Shown here piece by piece: positions 25,124 through 32,672 of a DNA stretch of 64,000 nucleotides. Position numbers and translations under genes: made by a program. Position 1 is the first letter of the stretch, and each line of letters begins with the position of its first letter. The stretch spans positions 62,001 through 126,000 of the forward strand of contig JAFDWX010000001.1 in assembly GCA_018268255.1 (NCBI GenBank). The letters are read 5' to 3'. Source of the DNA: Armatimonadota bacterium (GTDB taxonomy: Bacteria > Armatimonadota > Fimbriimonadia > Fimbriimonadales > Fimbriimonadaceae). A model generated the notes under the pieces. It was not told where the DNA came from. It worked only from the letters and a program-made list of their open reading frames with translations, and made no database searches.

Positions 25124-25865
25124 TTCGGTCGAGATCCACTCTCGCGTTGACTAATTTGCCATCCGACCCCATGGGAAGGTTCACAAAATCAACATGCGAC
25201 CGGAGATACATTCCTGTCTTGGTGCTGATCCACACGGTGGATTTGCTGGACAGCGGATTCTTGCCGCCATCTTCTTGGTGGGTAACGGCAATTACAGCAG
25301 CCAACTCATCACCCACGGTTTCTGTCTTGAGAAATTCGTAGTTAGCAGTGCTGGCAGGAGTCCCCATCTTGGAATCCGCAACAAATGTGTGCGTCCACTT
25401 TTCTCCGACCCCGATCGGCTTATCTGGCACCACCACGATCCCGAAGTTCAGTGAACGAAGTTCAGACACTTTCTCGGCATCTCGCTTCACTTCGAGGGTC
25501 TCGCCTGTGGATTTGATGGCGATGCGCAGAACGGCAAAATCCGGGATGGTGGCGCTGTCGGACCCCATTCGGAACGTTAGCTCTTTGACCCGACGTTCCA
25601 TATCGATCTGCTTCCCTCGGGTACGGGTGATGACGTCTTCGACCGTCCCCTTGAGCTCGCCTGACGTCTTGCTTTCGGTGATCGCCATCTTGATGGAATA
25701 GCGGAACGTATCACCGACTCGGACTCGTCGCGTCAGGTCGTAGGTTTCCGTCTGCGCGCCTCCCAGCGTGGTGGCGAGCAGGAGCAATCCAGCCGCCTGG
25801 AGGCGGAGTCCCGACAAAGTCGGGACGAGGGCGTGGCTTCGGGCCAGGCGGCTGTGATTTTCCAT
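25116..25865 (-). CDS. Secreted hypothetical protein, paralogue of the upstream gene
   Basis: 249 residues. The N-terminus carries an unusual insertion (HSRLARSHALVPTLSGLRLQ) encoded by a 63-bp nested palindrome just before the hydrophobic core AAGLLLLATTLGGA of the signal peptide. The mature part resembles the upstream neighbour in layout: RRVRVGDTFRYSIKM, a GTVEDVI region, VGEKWTHTFV and a closing beta segment KTGMYLRSHVDF. It is probably a DUF6263-like periplasmic or surface protein; function unknown. The start is directly adjacent to the upstream stop. Confidence 0.7.
   Translation of the reverse strand: MENHSRLARSHALVPTLSGLRLQAAGLLLLATTLGGAQTETYDLTRRVRVGDTFRYSIKMAITESKTSGELKGTVEDVITRTRGKQIDMERRVKELTFRMGSDSATIPDFAVLRIAIKSTGETLEVKRDAEKVSELRSLNFGIVVVPDKPIGVGEKWTHTFVADSKMGTPASTANYEFLKTETVGDELAAVIAVTHQEDGGKNPLSSKSTVWISTKTGMYLRSHVDFVNLPMGSDGKLVNARVDLDRIK
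25791..25853. repeat. 63-bp nested palindromic element inside a signal-peptide region
   Basis: Outer arms AGCCGCCTGG (25791-25800) and CCAGGCGGCT (25844-25853) are perfect inverted repeats. They enclose an inner hairpin GTCCCGAC AAA GTCGGGAC (25808-25826). The length is a multiple of three and adds 21 codons without a stop. No second copy was seen in this window. Confidence 0.8.
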
Positions 25866-26570
25866 CTATTCGAGTTCCATCGTGAACTTGAGATCGTTTG
25901 GATGCTCTTCATCCTCAAGCGGCACGTTCTTACCATCCGCATTGAGCTTGATCATCAAGCCGTCCTTAAGCCGGATCCACATGGTGCCTTCAGCGGACAT
26001 TGGCTTGGAACCGCTCGTCTCGGCATACTTGTAAGTGACTTTGCCGCATTCCGCACCGCTCACGGTCTCGATGGCTTCCAGCTTAAACTCGCCTTTTGCT
26101 CCATCGATTTTCGTCTTGGCGTTCTCTTTGAACTCGACGGTCCAGGATTCACCCACCTTGACCTCCTTCTCGGGCCGCACGAACAGTGTGAGGTTGCTCA
26201 TCCGATAGTCGAGCGCTTCGGTTTCATCGCCCTCGATCTCCTTCACAAATCCCCGAGGATCGTACGTGATCTTCTTGGCATCTTCCTGAGGAATCGGAAA
26301 TTCCTGGCCAGCCACGGAGAACTTCAGGTCTTCGTCCTTGGATTCTTCGACAATCGTTCCATCAGACTCGACCTTGACTACTTTGCTGCGAGATTTGCCC
26401 GCAATGGTCGCCTGTTGATCTTCGATGGTCAGTTCAACGTTGATTTTCATCACCAACTCATCGCCAACTTTGGCAGTTCTCTTGAATCCGTAGGTTGCCT
26501 CGCCCGCGTGTGCGACAAGCATCAGGGTTAAAAGCGCCGGAAGAAGGCCGACGCGGTACATTGATTTCAT
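25866..26570 (-). CDS. Secreted hypothetical protein
   Basis: 234 residues with a signal peptide (YRVGLLPALLTLMLVAHAGE). The mature part follows a pattern repeated in the downstream gene: FKRTAKVGDELVMKINVEL, a TIAGKSRSKVVKV segment and VGESWTVEF, then DGLMIKLNADGK. The two adjacent genes appear to be a tandem duplication that has diverged. No catalytic motif is visible; a periplasmic beta-structured protein is likely. Confidence 0.7.
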   Translation of the reverse strand: MKSMYRVGLLPALLTLMLVAHAGEATYGFKRTAKVGDELVMKINVELTIEDQQATIAGKSRSKVVKVESDGTIVEESKDEDLKFSVAGQEFPIPQEDAKKITYDPRGFVKEIEGDETEALDYRMSNLTLFVRPEKEVKVGESWTVEFKENAKTKIDGAKGEFKLEAIETVSGAECGKVTYKYAETSGSKPMSAEGTMWIRLKDGLMIKLNADGKNVPLEDEEHPNDLKFTMELE

Positions 26571-26637
26571 ATTTTAGGAGACTCCTTTCCCTCCAACGCG
26601 CAAGGCGGCAAAGGGCTTCGATTCTTACTTGCGAAGT

Positions 26638-27354
26638 ATGACGATATTCGACATTCCTCCGCCACAGGTGATCAGCTTTGACTGCGCTGGGACGTTGATC
26701 GATGTCCGGTGGGATCCGGCTAAGCTCGCTTGCGATTGTCTCATCGAACTGGGCGTCGACTTTTCTTATGAATACGTTGAATCACAGTATCGTTCCATAC
26801 TCCAGCGCAGGTGGCCCGAGTTTCAGAAACTCAACTTAACGAGAAGTCTTGAACTCTGCGACAAATTTTGGGAGGATGTGGCCAGGGAATGGCTTCGGAG
26901 CATCCAACAGCCGGAAGAGCTTCAGCCAGAACTCTCCCGCCGCGCCTGGAACGAAATCTACGGATCTCGATCACCACTCTTCAGGCTCTACGACGACGTC
27001 ACCCCGTGCTTCCAAGCGCTCAAGAACCACGGTTATCGACTCATCGTCTTGAGTAATTGGGATGTATCACTCCACCGATTTGTGCAAATCTTTGGAATGA
27101 CACCCTATTTGGAGTTGGTCATCGCCTCTCTCGAGGAGGGGGTAGAGAAGCCGGATTCGAAGTTGTTCAAAATTGCAGAATCCCGCTTAGGAATTGATTG
27201 TGGCCAGATTCTCCACATTGGCGACGACCCACTGGATGACCTGAAAGGTGCCCGAAATGCCGGTTGGGGTGCGCTTCTTCTCGACCGATCCGTGTCGGAG
27301 CCATCGACCGGGATTCTCTCTTCCCTTCATCAGTTGGTCGAGGCTCTCTGTTGA
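26638..27354 (+). CDS. HAD-superfamily hydrolase
   Basis: 238 residues from the ATG at 26638 (an in-frame TTG lies 9 bases upstream). HAD motif I is degenerate: ISFDCAGTLID has the nucleophile Asp, but the second Asp of the usual D-x-D is replaced by Ala. Motif II is VLSNWDVS, and the late motifs are KPDSKLF (Lys) and HIGDDPLDDLKGARNAGW. The overall shape matches the HDHD3/REG-2-like group of small-molecule phosphatases or dehalogenases. The altered first motif (DCAGT) is common in this eukaryote-like subgroup. It overlaps the queA start by four bases. Confidence 0.88.
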   Translation: MTIFDIPPPQVISFDCAGTLIDVRWDPAKLACDCLIELGVDFSYEYVESQYRSILQRRWPEFQKLNLTRSLELCDKFWEDVAREWLRSIQQPEELQPELSRRAWNEIYGSRSPLFRLYDDVTPCFQALKNHGYRLIVLSNWDVSLHRFVQIFGMTPYLELVIASLEEGVEKPDSKLFKIAESRLGIDCGQILHIGDDPLDDLKGARNAGWGALLLDRSVSEPSTGILSSLHQLVEALC

Positions 27355-28355
27355 GAGTCTCTGCACTTGATTTCGACCTCCCCGAATCCCTCATCGCCCA
27401 GACTCCGCTTGAGGATCGTTCGGCGAGCAGATTGTTACACATCCCGCTCGACGGATCCCAGTTCGAACATCGGACGTTTCGCGATCTGCCATCGCAACTA
27501 AGAGAAGGCGATCTGTTGGTTATGAACAACACCCGCGTTTCCGCTGTCAGGCTATTTGGAGCAAAGCCTAGCGGGGGCAAGGTCGAGGTCCTCGTACTCA
27601 GGAACCTTGGAGAGCCGGGCACCTTTGAAGCTTTGGTTAAGCCAGCCAGACGACTCAAGGCGGGCAGCTCTATTGAATTCGATACGTTTAGCGCCCAAGT
27701 TGAGGCAGAATTACCCGGCGGAAAGCGAATGCTTCGTGTTGCGCTGAGCGATTTGCGCAAGATCGAAGATGCGGGAAAGGTGCCGCTTCCGCCCTACATC
27801 CGAACGGAGTTGAAGAATGCAGAGCGCTATCAGACCGTGTATTCGCGATCGCCTGGAAGCGCCGCCGCACCGACGGCCGGACTCCATTTCACACAAGACC
27901 TGCTGGCGAAGATCCGAGAGATCGGTGTACGAACGGCGGAAGTCACGCTTGATGTGGGACTTGACACTTTCAGGCCGATGGCTGTCGATGATCCTGCCGA
28001 GCACGTGATGCACGGCGAAACTTGCCAGTTGGACGAGCGAGCCAAGGATGCTATCGAAACGTGCCAGGGTCGGATTATTGCCGTAGGAACAACTTCCGCT
28101 CGAACCCTCGAATCTTTTGCCATCGGTAGGCGTCGAATGAGTACGGGCTCCAAAACTACAAGTATTTTTATCACACCTGGCTATAACTGGCAGGTGGTCG
28201 ATGGGATGCTGACGAACTTTCACATGCCTCGAACCACGATGCTCTTGATGGTGAGTGCTCTGAGCGGGCCAGAACGACTGATGGCGGCATACGCCGAAGC
28301 CGTGCGGCTTCGTTACCGATTCCTGTCTTTCGGCGATTCAATGCTGGTGCTGTAG
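27351..28355 (+). CDS. queA: S-adenosylmethionine:tRNA ribosyltransferase-isomerase
   Basis: 334 residues from the TTG at 27351, which overlaps the stop of the HAD gene. QueA transfers the ribosyl part of SAM to 7-aminomethyl-7-deazaguanine in tRNA, giving epoxyqueuosine. The sequence follows the family: SALDFDLPESLIAQTPLEDR, SRLLHI, DLLVMNNTRV, GGKVEVLVLR, PLPPYI, SAAAPTAGLHFT and the late GTTSARTLES and TNFHMPRTTMLLMVSAL. An upstream extension in the same frame lies inside the HAD gene and is not needed. Other queuosine genes are not in the window. Confidence 0.95.
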   Translation: MRVSALDFDLPESLIAQTPLEDRSASRLLHIPLDGSQFEHRTFRDLPSQLREGDLLVMNNTRVSAVRLFGAKPSGGKVEVLVLRNLGEPGTFEALVKPARRLKAGSSIEFDTFSAQVEAELPGGKRMLRVALSDLRKIEDAGKVPLPPYIRTELKNAERYQTVYSRSPGSAAAPTAGLHFTQDLLAKIREIGVRTAEVTLDVGLDTFRPMAVDDPAEHVMHGETCQLDERAKDAIETCQGRIIAVGTTSARTLESFAIGRRRMSTGSKTTSIFITPGYNWQVVDGMLTNFHMPRTTMLLMVSALSGPERLMAAYAEAVRLRYRFLSFGDSMLVL

Positions 28356-28487
28356 CAATAACTGAATGATAAAGTTCTTGGGAAAAAGTGCTACCTCTAA
28401 AAAAACTCAAAAATATGGGAGCAGGAACCCAAGTTAATAATGTCGAAGGATTCGCCAACAACGTACAATACATACTGAGATTTTAAA

Positions 28488-29024
28488 ATGAACGAGTTAA
28501 AGAACAAATCTTTTGATCCGATCGCTTATATTGAAAATGCTTTTGCCGATTCGTCTGCCACTATTGGAACTTCCGAGCACATTCCCTCTTCTAAAATTGT
28601 TGCGGGGGAAACCCAAGAGGGCAAAGTGAAGTTCCGAAAAAGAAAGTTAAGTGCACCAAGACCAAGAAAAGTAAAAACGGCAAAGGCCGAAACACCGGTT
28701 GTGGATTCGCAGATTGAAGAAATCTGGGCGAGCCTACCGCGCAATATCCAGTTCCTGAGTAGCTTCTTTGATGATTCCGTAACGGCGAATTACTATCGAG
28801 GAGAATTCAAGGAAACTCGCCAAGAATTGATCCGACGCCTGCTTGATCCGGAGCTGACTCTGGAAGAAGTGAGCCGGTTGTTAGGTGTATGTCCAGCCAC
28901 TGTTCGACGCTATACAAACCGAGGCTGGCTGACTCACCACAGAACGCGTGGGGGCCAGCGCCGATTTAGATTGACAGGCGTGGTAAAGTTTGTGGAGGAA
29001 CACGGACGGCACCCTGAAGAATGA
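28488..29024 (+). CDS. Protein with C-terminal MerR/excisionase-like helix-turn-helix
   Basis: 178 residues. The N-terminal ~85 residues are polar and rich in Lys/Arg (RKRKLSAPRPRKVKTAK) and probably disordered. The C-terminal ~65 residues form a MerR/Xis-type helix-turn-helix: LTLEEVSRLLGVCPATVRRY, then TNRGWLTHHRTRGGQRRFRL. It may bind DNA as a small regulator. It is more AT-rich than most of the window and overlaps the downstream glycosyltransferase by four bases (ATGA), so both are probably one transcript. The 133-bp region upstream is very AT-rich and has a TACAAT hexamer before the gene. Confidence 0.75.
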   Translation: MNELKNKSFDPIAYIENAFADSSATIGTSEHIPSSKIVAGETQEGKVKFRKRKLSAPRPRKVKTAKAETPVVDSQIEEIWASLPRNIQFLSSFFDDSVTANYYRGEFKETRQELIRRLLDPELTLEEVSRLLGVCPATVRRYTNRGWLTHHRTRGGQRRFRLTGVVKFVEEHGRHPEE

Positions 29025-30214
29025 CCCAGAATGAGATTCGGCCACTACGGATAGCGATCTTTTCCGATAGCGCATTGCCGATTCTCAATGGAGTAAGCGT
29101 AAGTATCGATGCCCTTGTTCGCGGATTACGTGAACAAGGGCATTCTGTTTCTATTTTTACTTCTTCCTATTTTCTCCACAAGGACGAGGATCCGCAAACG
29201 TATAGATTTCTCGCACTGGAAACGCCATGGACCAAGAACTATCCATTAGCATTTCCGCCTTTCTATCCGATGCTCTATCAGTTTAGAAAGCAGAACTTCG
29301 ATATCATTCACACTCACACCCCTTGGACCGTGGGATTTGTTGGATTACGATGGGCGCAATCTCATGGCATACCCATTGTTAGCACGTATCACACGTTATA
29401 CGATAAGTATTCGCACTATATTCCATTCATCCCCAAGCGGTACATTCGCTACAAGATTGCGAAGCACACTAACTTCTATTACAACAGTGTCGACCACGTC
29501 ATAACGCCTAGTGAGGCTTCTCTCAAGTGGCTCCGCCGACATAGTGTTGCTCGGCCGATTACTGTTATTCCTACTGGCATCCCGAACCCAAAATGGCTGG
29601 ATCGGGCTGATGCCCGCATGAAGTTGGAATACCAACCGAGTGACAAAGTTCTGCTTTATGTGGGGAGAATTGCGGAGGAGAAAAATATCATAACGTTATT
29701 GCAGTCATCAGCGGCTGTCATGCGCAAAGATAAGAATGTTAAGCTGATGCTGGTAGGCGATGGTCCAGCACGGTTCGAATGTGTGCAGGCGACAAGAGAT
29801 TTGGGAATTGGAGATCGCGTCCGTTTTACAGGCTATGTTCCCCGTGATCGGGTTGGCGAATATTATTCTGCCGCTGATCTTTTTTTGTTTTCATCTGTCA
29901 CTGAGACACAAGGTCTTGTGATTTGGGAAGCCATGAGTTACGGCTTGCCTGCGATAGTTGTACAAGGCGGCGGCGCTTCAACTGCTGTTCAAAATGATGT
30001 AAATGGCATTCTCGTCAGGAATGATATTTCACAGTTTGCCTCGGCAATAGAAGAGTGCCTTAATGATGAGAACGTTTACACCCGGCTCTCCGCCGGTGCC
30101 CGTCAGCAAGCCAGGGAAATGTCGATCGACCGGATGACCGAGCGGATTGTGGACATCTACCATAGCGCGGTCACGCCTTTGGCCCCGCGTGAGCCACAAT
30201 GGGTTAGATCGTGA
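29021..30214 (+). CDS. GT4-family glycosyltransferase (diacylglycerol glucosyltransferase-like)
   Basis: 397 residues with a GT-B fold. The N-terminal domain has IAIFSDSALPILNGVSVSID and DIIHTHTPW, typical of GT4 enzymes that act on lipid acceptors, such as 1,2-diacylglycerol 3-glucosyltransferases. The C-terminal nucleotide-sugar domain has LLYVGRIAEEKNI, LMLVGDGPAR and the E-x7-E-like FLFSSVTETQGLVIWEAMSY. No signal peptide or transmembrane segment is visible, so it is cytoplasmic or membrane-associated. Local base composition is clearly AT-richer than its neighbours, suggesting acquisition by transfer. It is coupled to the upstream HTH gene and to the downstream membrane protein gene. Confidence 0.88.
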   Translation: MTQNEIRPLRIAIFSDSALPILNGVSVSIDALVRGLREQGHSVSIFTSSYFLHKDEDPQTYRFLALETPWTKNYPLAFPPFYPMLYQFRKQNFDIIHTHTPWTVGFVGLRWAQSHGIPIVSTYHTLYDKYSHYIPFIPKRYIRYKIAKHTNFYYNSVDHVITPSEASLKWLRRHSVARPITVIPTGIPNPKWLDRADARMKLEYQPSDKVLLYVGRIAEEKNIITLLQSSAAVMRKDKNVKLMLVGDGPARFECVQATRDLGIGDRVRFTGYVPRDRVGEYYSAADLFLFSSVTETQGLVIWEAMSYGLPAIVVQGGGASTAVQNDVNGILVRNDISQFASAIEECLNDENVYTRLSAGARQQAREMSIDRMTERIVDIYHSAVTPLAPREPQWVRS

Positions 30215-31200
30215 GCGCACCCCAAGTTTCCTATCCTCGAAATTCGCTCCGTATTTTTGTCGGTGTCCTGGTGATCCTCTTCGCACTAAGAGTGATCCTG
30301 CCGTCCATCAAAGTCCCTCTCGCTTTGGCGTTTCCGCTGTCGGCATTGCTGACAGTGGCTTTTGTCGGTCTCCCGATCATCTCTTTCTATTTTGCGGCCC
30401 AGAGTGATTGGACTCCGAAACGGGCCGGGGCGCTGTTGGCAGTAGGCATTTTGGTTCAAGCAGCCTCAGTGATCTGTCTTCGAACAGCCCTCCGTGGCCA
30501 AGAAGGCTTTCTTGCCCAATTCGTTGATGCACTCGGGCAAACGGGTCTGCTTATTTGGTCCATTGGCCTTGGTGCGCTCTTGGGATCAATGATCAGGGAT
30601 AAGAATCTTCTTCTGCCCGTCTCGGTATTCCTCGCCGGTTTCGATGCTTTCTTGATCCTGTCACCGACCTCGCTCCCCCGGCAGATCATGTCCGAGGCAC
30701 CGCAAGCATTTCAGGCGGTTGCAGCCAAGGTACCGGCGGTTGTCCCCACCGCTCAGGGCGCTTCGATTGGCCCCGGAGCGTACATTGGGCCTGCGGATTT
30801 CATCTTCCTTGGCATGTTCTTCGTCGCCCTCCATAAATTCGGAATGCGATCCAGGGAAACCCTGCGGTGGATGATTCCAGTCTTGGTGCTGTATCTGGTC
30901 GTGGTGCTGTTCTTAGGAGAGGTAAACATTGGGCCGATTCAATTGGGCATGTTGCCTGCGCTTGTACCCATTGGCCTCACCATCCTCATCGTCAACGCCC
31001 GTGAGTTCCAGATGAAGCAAGATGAAAAACTGGCGACTTGGGTGGTCGCTTTTATCGCATTGGCCCTCGCTGGGTTCGGATTTATTAACGCGAAGCGAGC
31101 GCAAGCGCAGCGACCTGCGCCTTTGCCGCCGGCTGTCGGCCAAGGAGTTCCAGCACCGGCAGACTCGCCCGCGCCAGCGTCTCCAGATCCACTCCCGTAG
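30211..31200 (+). CDS. Polytopic membrane protein of unknown function
   Basis: 329 residues from a GTG that overlaps the stop of the glycosyltransferase gene. About eight or nine hydrophobic helices are visible (FVGVLVILFALRVILP, AGALLAVGILVQAASVICL, TGLLIWSIGLGALLGSMI, VLVLYLVVVLFLG, TWVVAFIALALAGFGFI). The C-terminus is a short Ala/Pro-rich tail (RPAPLPPAVGQGVPAPADSP). The last 116 nt overlap the end of the opposite-strand HMG-CoA lyase-like gene. No family is recognised. Confidence 0.8.
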   Translation: MSAPQVSYPRNSLRIFVGVLVILFALRVILPSIKVPLALAFPLSALLTVAFVGLPIISFYFAAQSDWTPKRAGALLAVGILVQAASVICLRTALRGQEGFLAQFVDALGQTGLLIWSIGLGALLGSMIRDKNLLLPVSVFLAGFDAFLILSPTSLPRQIMSEAPQAFQAVAAKVPAVVPTAQGASIGPGAYIGPADFIFLGMFFVALHKFGMRSRETLRWMIPVLVLYLVVVLFLGEVNIGPIQLGMLPALVPIGLTILIVNAREFQMKQDEKLATWVVAFIALALAGFGFINAKRAQAQRPAPLPPAVGQGVPAPADSPAPASPDPLP

Positions 31201-31999
31201 CGTAACCCTCTCTTTCCAAGAAATACACGAGGTCTTCGGTCGCCAAATTTCCACCGGCACCGGGTGCGTAGGGGCATCCGCCCAATCCCCCCGCGCTTGA
31301 GTCAAAAATTCGGAAAACATCCCATTCCAATGCGGCTGCCACATTGGCGATCGCTGTGCCGCGCGTATCGTGAAAGTGCCATGCCACGTGGCCAATTTCG
31401 CCCGCGTAATCGTTGACCAGAAGTCCTGCAAGATTTCCAACTTCCGAGGGAGTCGCAACTCCAATGGTGTCTCCGATCGATAGCTCGTCGACCCCCACTT
31501 CAGACGCGAGTAAGTTGCAGACCTCAAGGGTCTTTTCTGGATCAACGCGGCCCGAAAACGGACATTCGAAAGCCGCGCTGACGTAGCCGCGAACCCAGCC
31601 CCGAGGTACCGCAACTCGGAAATCGGCGACTACCTGGCGAAACGTAGTAATGGACTCGCCGATCGACATATTGATGTTCTTCTGCGTGAACTCCTCGCTC
31701 GCAGCCGTAAATACAGCGATCCGTTCGACGCCAAGTTCGAGTGCTCGCTCCAGTCCCTTCGCATTCGGTACAAGTGCGGAATAGACGCCACCATCTGGTA
31801 AGCGAGGCCATAATTCCGCGGAATCGGACAGCTGAGGGACCCATTTGGGTGAGACAAAACTAGTTGCCTCGATGTGAACCAAGCCCGATGCCACAAGCCT
31901 TTCAATAAAATCGGTCTTGAGATCGATAGGAATTGGAGTGGGTTCGTTTTGGAGGCCATCTCTCGGGCCGACTTCGACAATTCGTATCTCTCGATCCAT
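31085..31999 (-). CDS. Hydroxymethylglutaryl-CoA lyase-like enzyme
   Basis: 304 residues of the HMGL-like TIM-barrel family. It has VEVGPRDGLQNE with the catalytic Arg and Asp, SFVSPKWVPQLSD, WHFHDTRGTA with metal-binding His residues, and the signature loop GGLGGCPYAPGAGGNLATED containing the active-site Cys. HMG-CoA lyase cleaves HMG-CoA to acetyl-CoA and acetoacetate in leucine catabolism. Its last 116 nt overlap the end of the convergent membrane protein gene, an unusually long antisense overlap of two coding ends. Confidence 0.93.
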   Translation of the reverse strand: MDREIRIVEVGPRDGLQNEPTPIPIDLKTDFIERLVASGLVHIEATSFVSPKWVPQLSDSAELWPRLPDGGVYSALVPNAKGLERALELGVERIAVFTAASEEFTQKNINMSIGESITTFRQVVADFRVAVPRGWVRGYVSAAFECPFSGRVDPEKTLEVCNLLASEVGVDELSIGDTIGVATPSEVGNLAGLLVNDYAGEIGHVAWHFHDTRGTAIANVAAALEWDVFRIFDSSAGGLGGCPYAPGAGGNLATEDLVYFLEREGYATGVDLETLARASLPVLELLGRQPAAKAQVAALALASR

Positions 32000-32015
32000 G
32001 GAACTAGGGCTCAGT

Positions 32016-32672
32016 TTAGCCGGAGTGACCCATCCGTCGTTCGGCCTCGTTTTCCAAGTCGTTCATATTGTCCTCAAATAGTTTCCGCACCCGTTCGAAC
32101 TCTTCCGGAGCCGCCTTACGATCCAGCCAGATCGGTTCCCCAAAAATCATAATCGCCTCCGAGAAAGGTTTAGGAACCATATAGCTGTCCCAAGTCTTCA
32201 CCACCCACCGCTTTCGGGCCGAAACCCCGCATGGAACGAGGGCCGCCCCGCTCTTGCTGGCCATAAAGATGATTCCCTCCTGGACGATGTGGGTTGGGCC
32301 GCGAGGTCCATCTGGAGTAAATGCCATGCTCTTGCCTTCTTTAAGCAATCGGATGCAATCCACGAGCGCTTTCATTCCGCCGCGGCCGGTACTCCCTCGG
32401 ATGGTGTTGAACCCGAACCGAGTAAAAATCCGATTCTGCATTTCGCCATCTCGGGACTGGGAAATGATGGTCCAAATACCCTTGTTTCGAAAGAACGTGG
32501 CTGCGATAAAGGTCCTTCCGTGCCAACCCGCCATGATCTTTGCTCCTGGCAAAGCCTCAATCGCCTCATAACCTTCCACTTTGAGCTTGAGGCTCATCCC
32601 GATCAGGCGAGCGACCCAGTAGATAGGTGCCGCAAGCACATAAGGGCGAACACGCCTCCACCATGCCTTCAA
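32016..32672 (-). CDS. DUF374 lysophospholipid acyltransferase-like protein
   Basis: 218 residues from a TTG at 32672, which overlaps the rhomboid stop (TTGA); a longer frame to 32747 lies inside the rhomboid gene. DUF374 features: MAGWHGRTFIAATFF (His near the active site), TIISQSRDGE, TIRGSTGRGGMKAL and FTPDGPRGPTHIVQEGII. The family resembles LpxL/PlsC-type acyltransferases and is thought to acylate lipid A precursors or other envelope lipids. An N-terminal hydrophobic stretch (YVLAAPIYWVARLIGMSL) suggests membrane association. Confidence 0.85.
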   Translation of the reverse strand: MKAWWRRVRPYVLAAPIYWVARLIGMSLKLKVEGYEAIEALPGAKIMAGWHGRTFIAATFFRNKGIWTIISQSRDGEMQNRIFTRFGFNTIRGSTGRGGMKALVDCIRLLKEGKSMAFTPDGPRGPTHIVQEGIIFMASKSGAALVPCGVSARKRWVVKTWDSYMVPKPFSEAIMIFGEPIWLDRKAAPEEFERVRKLFEDNMNDLENEAERRMGHSG

